In this document: positions 1-8,291 of the stretch, piece by piece | Position numbering within the stretch: the stretch's first letter is position 1 | Layout of the letters: the number at the start of each line of letters is the position of its first letter | Assembly (NCBI GenBank): GCA_004555725.1 | Contig: SFHC01000011.1 | Location: 1-64,000, forward strand | DNA from: [Eubacterium] saphenum | GTDB taxonomy: Bacteria > Bacillota > Clostridia > Peptostreptococcales > Anaerovoracaceae | Length of the DNA: 64,000 nucleotides | Direction of reading: 5' to 3' | Translations under genes and position numbers: made by a program | The notes under the pieces: model-generated | The model's database searches: none | What the model saw: only the letters and a program-made list of their open reading frames with translations | Told to the model about the DNA's origin: nothing

Positions 1-90
1 CAGAATAGCGAAATGACGCGCTATTTTGTTAGCAAAATTAACTTATGTAGACCGTAGAAGCGTTGAAAAATTAACGTTTTCGGACGGTCT

Positions 91-1782
91 GTGGGGGGGG
101 TATATTACTCTGCACAAGAATGCAATACGGCATTAGAAGAAGCTAAAAATGGACTAAAGAATCAAGGCTTTACGATCATTTCAACCTCAATATCTGGTCC
201 GATATTATCCGGTGAAATCGGAAATATTACAAAGAACGACTACTCTTCAGTTTCATATACTGTTCCAAAGAACAGCTACATCATTATCAAACAGAGCACA
301 TGGTACGCGATCTGGACACCGCAGGATCCTCCAGGTTCTTACATTAATCAAATCCAACAGAAGGCACAGGGGGATCCCAGTATTAAAGGAAAAACATATA
401 AAGGAAACTGGTCCGGGTTCGGCACAGAATATATTTCTGGTGACAAAACATCTGGGAAGTACTGGGTAACCGATAACGGTAATACATATACACTACATGT
501 CTCTAGTGCGAACAAGATTTCTCATATGAGTTACGGAACATATCCTGTACAGACCTGGTCTTTTACCATCACTTATAAAAAAGCGGAGCAGCCGCCACAG
601 TCTGATAATAAAACTTCAGTATCCGTTAATAAGCAGTGGAGTGATTCTGATAAATCGCATAATCCGGTTACGGTTCATCTGCTGGAAAACGGTGTTGACA
701 CTGGTAAGACACTAACATTAAATTCTGGTAATGGGTGGAATGGAAGATTTGATGACCTCGCTATAAATGATTCCAACGGGAAACCTATCACGTATACTGT
801 AAGTGAAGACAAGGTTACAGGATATGAAGCAACCATTACTGGAGATGCAGTTTCCGGATTCACAATTACGAATACAAAAACTCCACCGGAAAATAAACGA
901 ACAATCACAATCATAAAAAAATGGGTTTTGGACAATGGCGGCAAGGCGGCAGATTCAGTAACCGTTCAGATCAATAAAAATGGGACCGCATATCGTACGG
1001 TGGAACTGAATGCGGAGAATAATTGGACGTATTCGGAGAGTGTTGCTTGTGGAACAGATGTTTATACGGCAACGGAGCTGACGCGTGTGGATGGGTTTAA
1101 CACGACCGTTGTTACTTCATCAGACAGAAATACCATTACTATTACCAATGATGACATAAACCCGAACGAGCCCGTAAATCCGACCCCAGATCCGAGACCG
1201 GACCCAACCCCGGATCCTACGCCGGTCTTCCGCACGATCCAGGTGCATAAGAATTGGATTACAGATAACGGAGGGACGCCGTCCAAGTCTGTAACCGTCC
1301 AGATCAATAAAAACGGAGCAGCATACCGTACAGTGGAACTGAATGCGGAGAATAACTGGACGTATTCGGAGAGTGTTGCATCTGGAACGGATGTTTATAC
1401 AGCAACAGAACTGACGCGAGTAGATGGTTTTAATACGATCGTCACCACTTCATCAGACGGAAACACCATTACCGTTACCAACGATGATGTAAAGCCGAAC
1501 GAGCCGGTGAATCCGCAGACGCCAGATGATTCAGATACGCCGGCCAATACGGATGAACCTGACACACCGGAAGCCACGACGACCCAGTCTAATCCTACGG
1601 TTCAGCCGAAATCACCAGTCAAAGTAACAGTCAAGAAGACGGCGCAGAACACACCGTACCGGGTTGCAGCAGTATATCCGGCTACCGGAGATCAGGCAAG
1701 ACCGGCTCTGTTCGGAACATTGTTCCTCCTTGCAGGGATTGCAGTCAGCGCATTGCTGATCAGAATGAGAAATAGTCGCTGA
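91..1782 (+). CDS. Cna-B repeat surface adhesin, 5' end probably missing
   Basis: Cell-wall anchored surface protein. The first ~170 residues are an unrecognised domain. They are followed by three Cna-B (collagen-adhesin B-type) domains at about 175-262, 270-353 and 381-467. A Pro/Asp-rich linker separates domains 2 and 3, and a Pro/Thr-rich stalk follows domain 3. The C-terminus is a sortase signal: YPATG at 529-533, a hydrophobic segment, then RMRNSR. YPATG is a variant of LPXTG. Domains 2 and 3 are almost identical. The frame starts at GTG directly before eight G residues. There is no ribosome binding site and no signal peptide, which a sortase substrate needs, so the true 5' end is either out of frame across the G run or has been lost. 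The adhesin class is clear; the start is not. Confidence 0.8.
   Translation: MGGVYYSAQECNTALEEAKNGLKNQGFTIISTSISGPILSGEIGNITKNDYSSVSYTVPKNSYIIIKQSTWYAIWTPQDPPGSYINQIQQKAQGDPSIKGKTYKGNWSGFGTEYISGDKTSGKYWVTDNGNTYTLHVSSANKISHMSYGTYPVQTWSFTITYKKAEQPPQSDNKTSVSVNKQWSDSDKSHNPVTVHLLENGVDTGKTLTLNSGNGWNGRFDDLAINDSNGKPITYTVSEDKVTGYEATITGDAVSGFTITNTKTPPENKRTITIIKKWVLDNGGKAADSVTVQINKNGTAYRTVELNAENNWTYSESVACGTDVYTATELTRVDGFNTTVVTSSDRNTITITNDDINPNEPVNPTPDPRPDPTPDPTPVFRTIQVHKNWITDNGGTPSKSVTVQINKNGAAYRTVELNAENNWTYSESVASGTDVYTATELTRVDGFNTIVTTSSDGNTITVTNDDVKPNEPVNPQTPDDSDTPANTDEPDTPEATTTQSNPTVQPKSPVKVTVKKTAQNTPYRVAAVYPATGDQARPALFGTLFLLAGIAVSALLIRMRNSR
93..100 (+). repeat. Run of eight G at the start of the adhesin frame
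   Basis: G8 homopolymer. The adhesin frame is open only from just upstream of it. The frame that is open from base 17 would join the adhesin frame if the run had nine G. That makes it a candidate slipped-strand (phase-variable) site or a sequencing error. Confidence 0.6.
958..1155 (+). repeat. Cna-B direct repeat, copy 1
   Basis: This stretch is nearly identical to 1291-1488, offset 333 bp, and encodes most of Cna-B domain 2. The synonymous and few non-synonymous differences point to a recent in-gene duplication. Confidence 0.85.
1291..1488 (+). repeat. Cna-B direct repeat, copy 2
   Basis: Second copy of the 198-bp repeat. It encodes most of Cna-B domain 3. The first ~60 bp of the two domains have diverged, so similarity is confined to the distal two thirds. 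Confidence 0.85.
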
Positions 1783-1825
1783 TGATCAATGATTATCGAT
1801 AAACCAAGCGATATCTATTAGGCAC

Positions 1826-1867
1826 AGGCTGCCGCAGACGGCGGGGAAACGTCAGTTGCGGCGGCCT
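1826..1867 (+). terminator. Hairpin after the adhesin gene
   Basis: AGGCTGCCGCA pairs with TGCGGCGGCCT with one wobble across a 20-base loop. The tail (CTTGCCGTTTTGCC) is only weakly T-rich, so termination is plausible rather than certain. Confidence 0.45.
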
Positions 1868-1876
1868 CTTGCCGTT

Positions 1877-1904
1877 TTGCCTTTGCCCCCAAGTCGTGTA
1901 TAAT
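1877..1904 (+). promoter_or_regulatory. Sigma-A type promoter
   Basis: TTGCCT and TATAAT with a 16-bp spacer. AAAGGAGA (1913-1920) then lies 7 bases before the ATG at 1928. Confidence 0.6.
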
Positions 1905-1927
1905 GATGGGATAAAGGAGATGGGGAA

Positions 1928-3286
1928 ATGAAAAATACTTTACACCGCGGCGCGTGTATCCTGGCTCTGTTTCTGACGTTCAGCGCGGCTGCGTATATGA
2001 TGCCGGTGTCTGCGGCTTCTGCGGCAAAGGCGGATCATGCAAAGGGGAAAACGGCTGTTTCGACTGAGCAAGAGAGCGCCTTGATCCAGAGAAATGCCGA
2101 GAAGACGTCATCAAAAAAGTCCGCAAAGAAAACGACAAAAAAATCAAAGAAGAAGACAAATAAAAAGCCTGCAAAGAAGAAGGCAAAGAAAAAATCCGGA
2201 AAGACCAATAAGGCGAAGAAAAAAAGCACGGGAAATGGTCTGAAAGACTATAATAACAAATATTATACCGGGGATTCGGACGGGTTCGTTTGCATTGGAA
2301 ATTCCATGTACGCGCAGTTTTCCAGCATTGATCATTCGCTTCCTTCCGGAACGTATGACAACCGCATCGACCGGATCACCAGGTGGAAGTGGATCGACGG
2401 AAAGCTGACGCTTCTGGATGATACGGATGTGGTGCCGGCGTTTAAGGTGCTTCGGTTCCATCATCCGAATGACATGACCACAGACGGTCAGAATCTCTAT
2501 ATCGCTGATGTATCGAACCGGATATGGAAAGTGGACGCAAAGGGTGTGTTTAAGGGTGCTGTTCCGCAGGCAATCACCATGGATACGCCGGAAAAGATGC
2601 GTATCAGCAGTATAGCATACGATACACAGAATGACTGTTTTCTTGTCTGCAAGACAGCATCGAAGAATGATACGATCCAGAAACAGCCTTCCGGCGACGC
2701 GATTGATCTGGGTGATTTCACGTATTATGTCTGCCGGGTGCAGAACGCGGACGACGGAACGGCAAAGATGGTGCCATATAACGGAAAAACATATTATGAT
2801 GCGACAAACAGTTTTACGCTGAGTTTCCGCGTTGATAAACCGAGCCAGTACCTGAGTGATCTTGTCGGCAGCGAGCAATATTTGTCGATTTATCAGTCCG
2901 GAGCCTATTATGAAAACGGCAGTCTGTACTCCGGACTTTGCATCAAGAAACTGGATGATGACCAGAGCGGGCATTCCACTGCGATTAACGCGAGTGTAAT
3001 CATGCAGACTTCTGGAATCATCATCGGTCCGGACAGCATCGTGTTTAATCCTGTACAGGAATGCACAGCGCTTCGCGATCCTAATGCCAAAGCGAAGGTA
3101 AGGAAATCCTTTGAGCTGGAAGGACTCTGCATGTATTACGGTGGGTCCGGAAAGAAAGGCGCGATATACGGGATCGTCAGAGAGAAGGAAAACACAGAAG
3201 GCGGGCCGGGTGTGAGAAATAACATCTATGATTTCTCCGGCGGAAAAGGAATGCAGTACCGTGCAGCATCCAATCCGGTTGATTAG
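1928..3286 (+). CDS. Secreted protein with lysine-rich linker, unknown function
   Basis: 452 residues. There is a clear Sec signal peptide: MKNTLHRG, a hydrophobic core, and a cleavage site near VSA-AS at about 28-32. A strongly basic low-complexity segment of about 45 residues (repeated KK/AKK/TKK, roughly 60-105) follows. The rest is a ~340-residue Tyr/Asp/Gly-rich domain with blade-like pieces such as NDMTTDGQNLYIADVSNRI, reminiscent of beta-propeller (NHL/SMP-30-like) repeats. I do not recognise the family. The lysine stretch could hold the protein to anionic wall polymers (inference). Own promoter, good RBS, strong terminator behind; monocistronic. Confidence 0.8.
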   Translation: MKNTLHRGACILALFLTFSAAAYMMPVSAASAAKADHAKGKTAVSTEQESALIQRNAEKTSSKKSAKKTTKKSKKKTNKKPAKKKAKKKSGKTNKAKKKSTGNGLKDYNNKYYTGDSDGFVCIGNSMYAQFSSIDHSLPSGTYDNRIDRITRWKWIDGKLTLLDDTDVVPAFKVLRFHHPNDMTTDGQNLYIADVSNRIWKVDAKGVFKGAVPQAITMDTPEKMRISSIAYDTQNDCFLVCKTASKNDTIQKQPSGDAIDLGDFTYYVCRVQNADDGTAKMVPYNGKTYYDATNSFTLSFRVDKPSQYLSDLVGSEQYLSIYQSGAYYENGSLYSGLCIKKLDDDQSGHSTAINASVIMQTSGIIIGPDSIVFNPVQECTALRDPNAKAKVRKSFELEGLCMYYGGSGKKGAIYGIVREKENTEGGPGVRNNIYDFSGGKGMQYRAASNPVD

Positions 3287-3388
3287 TTTGTGGATAGGGT
3301 TCTCAGATGGCTGAAGAATAAAGACCGGAAATAGCCGGAAGAACAGAAGGGGGAAGTCTGCGAAGTGCAGATAAATCGATCATCGATG

Positions 3389-3433
3389 CAGATGGCGGCA
3401 GAGAATCCGAATATGGTTCTCTGCCGCCATCTG
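3389..3433. terminator. Strong hairpin between convergent genes
   Basis: A perfect 17-bp stem, CAGATGGCGGCAGAGAA with its complement, and an 11-base loop. It lies between a plus-strand and a minus-strand gene end and has no long T run. It probably terminates both. Confidence 0.7.
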
Positions 3434-3464
3434 TCATTACGATCTATTCCGGTCTTCAGTCAGA

Positions 3465-3767
3465 TTATTTATTCAGCACAGCTGCTGCTTCAGCACCGGT
3501 CATGCCTTCCTTGACACCGGCTTCTTCTGCCGCGGATGTCATGCCTTTGATCGGATTGCTCAGGACAGCCTGGAAATCAGCGCCGCCGACCAGAACTGCC
3601 GCATCGCCGAATTTTTCTGCAGCGTCAATATTCAGATAGCCGCACATCAGGTAGCCGGCCTTACACTGAACGATAATCATGTTTGGGTGTCCTTCGCCGC
3701 CAGGCGCGCACAGCATAATTCCCTGAGCAGCTGTACCGTTAACCTCTAACTGAGTAATCTGTGTCAT
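3465..3767 (-). CDS. DUF1805 (YunC-like) protein
   Basis: 100 residues from the ATG at 3767, which has GGGGAGG 8 bases upstream. A longer frame exists but lacks an RBS. The sequence matches the DUF1805/YunC family: VQCKAGYLMCGYLNIDAAEK in the middle and an acidic, Ala-rich end with GMTGAEA. The biochemical role of the family is unknown to me. The gene is alone, with an inverted repeat around its putative -10 suggesting repression. A conserved Cys lies in the LMCGYL core. Confidence 0.8.
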   Translation of the reverse strand: MTQITQLEVNGTAAQGIMLCAPGGEGHPNMIIVQCKAGYLMCGYLNIDAAEKFGDAAVLVGGADFQAVLSNPIKGMTSAAEEAGVKEGMTGAEAAAVLNK

Positions 3768-3833
3768 TTTAATGCCTCCCCATTCAATTGTTTGTATTTC
3801 ATGAATTTTGATTTTTGGATGAATGTTACAGCC

Positions 3834-3871
3834 CATTTCCGTAAACAGTATAACATATATTTACGGGAATG
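3834..3871 (-). promoter_or_regulatory. Inverted repeat around extended -10 of the DUF1805 gene
   Basis: CATTTCCGTAAA and TTTACGGGAATG are inverted with one mismatch. Between them, on the minus strand, lies TGTTATACT, an extended -10. It could be an operator, or the terminator of the upstream Nudix gene, though no T run follows. Confidence 0.45.
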
Positions 3872-3872
3872 G

Positions 3873-4391
3873 TTATTTTGTATCGGAAGCGCGTTTCACT
3901 GCTTCCATAATCCGTTCATAGTGAAGGACCTGATCCTGCTCATGCAGCTTCTTGATTTCATCCAGCGAAGCCATGCGGAATTCCAGGATTTCCTCTTTCT
4001 GGATGTGGACATCCTCTGGTTGAAATTGTTTATGACTGAGGTAAATGTCGCAGAAATAGTTGTCTCCGGAATCCGGCTCATCGTTGCGATAAGTCAGAAT
4101 GCGTCTGCGGTCGCAGTCAGACAGATCCAGACCGGTTTCCTCCTTCGCCTCTCTCAGCATGGCTGTTTCTGTGCTTTCTCCCGCCTCAACTCCACCTCCG
4201 GGAATTTCCCAGGCGCCGGGAGCCCATTTCTTATTCATAGACCGGCGCGTAAGAAGATATTTATGATCCTGGTTTTCAATCAGCGCGAGTGCGTAGAGCA
4301 TGTACTGATCAGGTTTAAGTTTTTCCAGCTGCCGGTCGATCTGCTTTCCAGTGAAGCTGCGGTTGATATCGTAGACATCGATTGATTCCAT
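3873..4391 (-). CDS. Nudix hydrolase
   Basis: 172 residues. The full Nudix box GX5EX7REUXEEXGU is at residues 66-88 (GGVEAGE...REAKEETGL), so the Mg-binding glutamates are intact. It should cleave a nucleoside diphosphate linked to some other moiety. The exact substrate cannot be read from sequence. An N-terminal YDINRSFTGK segment resembles Nudix proteins of the isopentenyl-diphosphate-isomerase-like or ADP-sugar-type groups, but the call stays general. AAAGGA precedes the ATG. The gene lies upstream of the DUF1805 gene on the same strand with a ~105-bp gap. Confidence 0.85.
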   Translation of the reverse strand: MESIDVYDINRSFTGKQIDRQLEKLKPDQYMLYALALIENQDHKYLLTRRSMNKKWAPGAWEIPGGGVEAGESTETAMLREAKEETGLDLSDCDRRRILTYRNDEPDSGDNYFCDIYLSHKQFQPEDVHIQKEEILEFRMASLDEIKKLHEQDQVLHYERIMEAVKRASDTK

Positions 4392-4586
4392 TCTTATTCA
4401 TTCCTTTCTAATCCCAGTAGAATAGGTATAGCGTACCACAAAAGGGCGCGCTTGAGAAGAAGGCGTCAGGGAAGGAAAATCATTCATGCGCTCCTCGGTA
4501 TGTTTAATTACGCAAAATATGATACAATGATTCCACGACGGCTGTCGCAAAATGCAGCCGGACATCGAAACAGAAGGAGAAAAATA

Positions 4587-4787
4587 ATGCTGGAACTATT
4601 ACTGAGACAATATGAAGAAACATTTGGAAAGCCGTTTCCGCTGCTGAAAGTAAAGGGTATGCGGGAAATTGACGTCATTAATATCGTATACGAGTGTCTG
4701 TATTCAAGCACCGAATACTATGACAACATGCCGATTCCAGAGAATCGGTTCCCGGACGCGCCGGGCATGCAGAAAATGAACGAATAA
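4587..4787 (+). CDS. Small conserved hypothetical protein
   Basis: 66 residues from ATG 4587, which has AGAAGGAGA 6 bases upstream. The frame stays open further upstream, but that part is arginine-rich and has no RBS. The protein is mixed helical with LLKVKGMREIDVINIVYECL in the middle and an acidic C-terminus. No family recognised. It sits alone between divergent neighbours, and its short intergenic leader contains GATACAAT, a possible -10. Confidence 0.65.
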   Translation: MLELLLRQYEETFGKPFPLLKVKGMREIDVINIVYECLYSSTEYYDNMPIPENRFPDAPGMQKMNE

Positions 4788-4862
4788 AATACTGGGTTCT
4801 CTGCAGGAGAGGAAGACGGAAGATGGCTGGAACTTCTGCAGGGAACTCTCTGCTTGATGCGA

Positions 4863-5642
4863 TCAGTTTTCTGCACTCTGCATCAAACGGCACAGAAAAC
4901 GGTACAGGATATCGTCTGTGCTGCGGTTTATCGCGATATCTTCTGCAAGTTCGGACAGCGGCTGCGCCAGAGTGGCTTCTCCGCAGATATCTGCACCGAT
5001 GACAGGGACATGATCAAAGATGTCTTTAATCAGATATTTCAGCAGAGGAAGAGACATGTTTCCCTGATTCCAGTTGGTCCTCGCAAAATACGAGGACAGG
5101 ACATCTTTGTCAATGGAGATATATGCCGGGAACTGACGCTGAATTCGCCGGAATTCATCCTGTGCTGTGTTCCGCTGAAGCTCGTATCCGCTGATGTAAA
5201 GCAGTTTTTCCTTCAATTTGTCCGGGAGTTCCCGGATCTGTGAGGAACGCGGACCGATCAGGATGAGCTGCATCAGATTCGGGTCGTGCAGGAGCAGATC
5301 TCGCGCCCAGCTGCCGCAGCTTAATAATCCGCTGACCAGCGGTTTTTGCATATCCGTATGATGATCAAACAAGAAGAGCGTGTACGGGCAGGTAATTTTC
5401 TCTGTAAACAAACGTGTAACATAATGGTAATTTCCATTGTCAAGGAAGTGAATACCCTCCGGCCCAATTTCGGAAAGGCGTTCCTTCAGCTGTCTGCAGG
5501 CATGCGGAGAGCAATACATGTCCGTTTCCTGAATATCACTGAGATCCAGCATGTGGATATTGGGCAGGATTTTCTGTATCTCATCTGGCGTATAGATATG
5601 GGTAAAATCGAGAATAACCGCATTTTTTTGTTTTTCTTTCAT
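4863..5642 (-). CDS. Arginase/ureohydrolase-fold protein
   Basis: 259 residues. Motifs of the arginase-agmatinase-formiminoglutamase superfamily are visible in order: LDNGNYHY (68-74, in place of GGDH), LFDHHTDM with DHHTD at 93-97 (DAHxD position), SIDKD at 176-180 (SxDxD position) and GADICGE at 216-222. The ligands for a binuclear Mn centre appear present, so an amidinohydrolase reaction is possible, but the family is divergent and the substrate is unknown. ATG start; transcribed alone. The region to its right holds the damaged 5' end of the lipase gene. Confidence 0.75.
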   Translation of the reverse strand: MKEKQKNAVILDFTHIYTPDEIQKILPNIHMLDLSDIQETDMYCSPHACRQLKERLSEIGPEGIHFLDNGNYHYVTRLFTEKITCPYTLFLFDHHTDMQKPLVSGLLSCGSWARDLLLHDPNLMQLILIGPRSSQIRELPDKLKEKLLYISGYELQRNTAQDEFRRIQRQFPAYISIDKDVLSSYFARTNWNQGNMSLPLLKYLIKDIFDHVPVIGADICGEATLAQPLSELAEDIAINRSTDDILYRFLCRLMQSAEN

Positions 5643-5774
5643 GTATTCAACATCTCCTCAGTGTGACATTCTATACCCAGCCGGTCAGAATTGCTATACT
5701 CCATTTGGTGATATTCCGATGGTTATTTTTCCTATACACCGGCGCGGTATAACACACATCTGGCGTCGCTGTCT

Positions 5775-7037
5775 ATGTGTCTTTCTCTTGCCGGCTTTTC
5801 GACCGGGAAGGGGAGCGGAGCTTCATATGGCAGCGGAAACATCCGCACGATGCTGAGCGGGCTCTGCGACAGCAGAACAATTCAGATTCATTATCCGGTT
5901 CCTGCGTTTTACGGCCGGAAAAACAAGATCAGTACAATCGGATACGCCATCGGACAGCGTGATATCACAGTAAAATGCAGAGCCTCAGGGAACAGGCAGA
6001 AATCGTCATCGTATACACTGATCCCGGTTGTGGTGCGCGGTGAGGGTTATCAGAATGAATGGGCGGGAAATGTTACGCTCGGCACATCTGGGGAAGCGGC
6101 AGGGTTTTCTGATGCTGCGGCGCAGATCACCTCGGGCGTGAATGCGTACATCAGAAAGCATCGTCTGCAGAAAAAGAAAGTCCGTATTCTGATCACCGGA
6201 TATTCACGCGGAGGAGCGGCTGCCAATCTGGCTGCGCAGCGTCTGACTCAGAAATACGGATCATCAGCAGTCTATGCGTATACGTTTGAGTCTCCGCAGG
6301 CAGGAGTTTCTGGAAAGGGCACATGGCCAAACATTCATAACATTGTTGTCTCATCGGATATCGTTCCCTGCCTTGCACCGTCGAGAATGGGATTTCGGCG
6401 TTATGGGAAGGATCATATTATTCATGACCACAGCAGTTTTTCGGCAAAAAATACAAGCGGCAAGATGATAAACGATATCTTATTATGGTCAATAGGGAAG
6501 AGCGAGGGTTCTTATCGGAAAACCTATGCAAAAAAGACGTATCTATGTGCGGATGGAGAGCGCCGTTCGATGGAGCAGGCGCTTCAGCAGCTTCTTCCGA
6601 TGCTGAATTCTATGAATCAGATGAACCTTGCCGGTCTGCTTTTGTCGCTGTCAGATCTGGGAACGCGGATGAATACAATAGGATTCAGCACCCAGACGCT
6701 GACCTCGTGGCTGCTGATGAGTGCAGAGGAGAAGAGACAGGTGGAGGAGCGTCTGTGGAACATGTGCTCGACGTACGAACCGGCTGAAGAACAGGTTTAT
6801 CGTGAGAAAGACGAGCAGGCTCCTTCCTTGCCCAGGCAGTATTTGTCCTCTGTACAGATGGAGAAACTGCATCAGGTCTGGGCGCCGCTGTGTGATGCCG
6901 CGATATCGTTTGCTGCGTCTGACAGGAATGGGACAGACCGGGCGATACTGAAGAATAATCTGCTGACGATTCTGGGCGCACACAGCGCATCGGCCTGTCT
7001 GAAGCTTGTTCAGGGGCAGGATTCCTATTATCGTTAG
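5775..7037 (+). CDS. Lipase-like alpha/beta hydrolase, N-terminally truncated
   Basis: 420 residues in the open frame. The nucleophile elbow GYSRGG (142-147) and the following helix AAANLAAQRL fit the class 3 lipase/Mbeg1-like group. SDIVPCL and a later KDHIIHD region could supply acid and histidine. In-frame sequence upstream of the first ATG (TPARYNTHLASLS, from about 5736) looks like family sequence, but a TGA at 5709 closes the frame and there is no start codon with an RBS. A short hydrophobic, signal-like stretch occurs in another frame near 5719. The 5' end therefore seems lost or frameshifted. Homologues are normally secreted esterases; this copy is probably poorly expressed or a recent pseudogene. 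Confidence 0.65.
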   Translation: MCLSLAGFSTGKGSGASYGSGNIRTMLSGLCDSRTIQIHYPVPAFYGRKNKISTIGYAIGQRDITVKCRASGNRQKSSSYTLIPVVVRGEGYQNEWAGNVTLGTSGEAAGFSDAAAQITSGVNAYIRKHRLQKKKVRILITGYSRGGAAANLAAQRLTQKYGSSAVYAYTFESPQAGVSGKGTWPNIHNIVVSSDIVPCLAPSRMGFRRYGKDHIIHDHSSFSAKNTSGKMINDILLWSIGKSEGSYRKTYAKKTYLCADGERRSMEQALQQLLPMLNSMNQMNLAGLLLSLSDLGTRMNTIGFSTQTLTSWLLMSAEEKRQVEERLWNMCSTYEPAEEQVYREKDEQAPSLPRQYLSSVQMEKLHQVWAPLCDAAISFAASDRNGTDRAILKNNLLTILGAHSASACLKLVQGQDSYYR

Positions 7038-7042
7038 ATAAG

Positions 7043-8029
7043 TTACAGGAAGATGATCGCGCGGACCGGACAGACGGGAGCGCAGTAGCCACAGTGAACA
7101 CACTTGGACTGATCGATTTCTGCGAGTCCGTTCTCGTTCCAGAAGATTGCCCGGCTTACACAGCGGGCTTTGCAGGTTCCGCAGCCCTCACAGTCAGACT
7201 GGTCAACCATCAGGCGTTTACCGGTCGTGTCCGGAATATAGGCGCGGTCGAGGGTGCCGCTGAAGTATTCCACGGCATGATCTGCCTGACTGGAGTCGGC
7301 CATTCCGATCATGACAGAAGTATTTCCGGGAATATGGGAGGCGTAGTCGAGGCAGCTTCGGTAGTCCTCAATCAGATTTCCGCCGCCGAAAGCTTTCATT
7401 GTGAATACGCCGATTCCGGACTTTGCGCATGCAGAAATGGCTCTTTCCATGTCTTCTCTGGTGCCCGGGCTGTCTGCGTTACGGATGCCAAGCCCGGCCT
7501 TGTTGATCAGCGGAAATACGACATCACACTCTGGCTCGCTTGCCATCCGGAGACAGGCATCCACATGATGGGTAGAAATGCCGATAGCTCGGATCAGGCC
7601 TTTTTCTTTGCAGTCCTGAAGGGCTTTCCATGCGTCCTGGCGGTCCTGAAAGTCCGATACGCCGCGAACTTCATGCAGGAGAAAAATGTCAACTGCCGAC
7701 AGATCAAGTTCCCGAAGGCATTCATTAACCGCTGCCTCTGCGCCATCATAATCTGGAGCCAGCGTCTTGCTCACGATGACTGGAAGCGGGATTTCACGTT
7801 TTTTTATTTCGTCCAGCGCAGGACGGAGAAAACGATAAGTGTCATAATACTGGGCAGTGTCAAAGAAATTAATGCCGCGTTCAGCAGCGTGGACGATCAC
7901 GGATGAGCCCTCTTCAACCGATAGATTCTTCTGAGAGAATCCCATCGTGAGCGTGCCCATGCCAACCGGTGTGACCATGATTCCGGTTCTTCCGAGCGGT
8001 TTTTTAGGAAGTTGTACTGGGTTGTTCAT
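7043..8029 (-). CDS. Aldo/keto reductase with C-terminal 2x[4Fe-4S] domain
   Basis: 328 residues. An N-terminal TIM-barrel aldo/keto reductase is followed by a bacterial ferredoxin domain from about 274. It has two CxxCxxCxxxC clusters (CEGCGTCKARC near 280 and CVHCGYCAPVC near 310). NFFDTAQYYD is the cofactor/active-site strand and IVSKT carries the catalytic lysine region. The Fe-S tail is typical of reductases in anaerobes that accept ferredoxin electrons; the substrate is unknown. GAGGAAAT precedes the ATG. It is convergent with the lipase-like gene, whose stop is 5 bp away. A related Fe-S reductase occurs at 53775. Confidence 0.87.
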   Translation of the reverse strand: MNNPVQLPKKPLGRTGIMVTPVGMGTLTMGFSQKNLSVEEGSSVIVHAAERGINFFDTAQYYDTYRFLRPALDEIKKREIPLPVIVSKTLAPDYDGAEAAVNECLRELDLSAVDIFLLHEVRGVSDFQDRQDAWKALQDCKEKGLIRAIGISTHHVDACLRMASEPECDVVFPLINKAGLGIRNADSPGTREDMERAISACAKSGIGVFTMKAFGGGNLIEDYRSCLDYASHIPGNTSVMIGMADSSQADHAVEYFSGTLDRAYIPDTTGKRLMVDQSDCEGCGTCKARCVSRAIFWNENGLAEIDQSKCVHCGYCAPVCPVRAIIFL

Positions 8030-8164
8030 TATTTCTTATTTCCTCGATTTCTTTGTTTCAGGGTTATTGTTTGGTATCGAACGGCGCCTTGTGAAGACTG
8101 TGTCGCTGCACACACAATTATTTCAAAAGTAGCTGTCTGTTATTTTAACATGAATAAATAGATA

Positions 8165-8193
8165 TTGAAATCGTGTGCGCATCTCGGTATTCT
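8165..8193 (+). promoter_or_regulatory. Sigma-A type promoter for the PAS-GAF gene
   Basis: TTGAAA, 17 bp, TATTCT. This lies about 100 bases upstream of the chosen TTG start. If correct, it rules out the longer ATG-initiated frame from 8175. Confidence 0.55.
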
Positions 8194-8291
8194 ACTGTTA
8201 TAGAAACTGTTACAGAAATTCTTCGGGTTTACTGAGGCCCGTGTTTCATAAATGCTTGTTATTACAAAGTGATGTTAGGGAGATAATAGGG

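Noticed and set aside
1..57. Short frame ending NLCRP at the left edge as the end of an upstream gene
   Set aside because: Only 18 codons are visible and no family could be recognised, so it is not annotated.
2144..2974. 276-codon minus-strand frame within the secreted-protein gene
   Set aside because: No RBS, no recognisable domain, and the opposite frame has a signal peptide and promoter.
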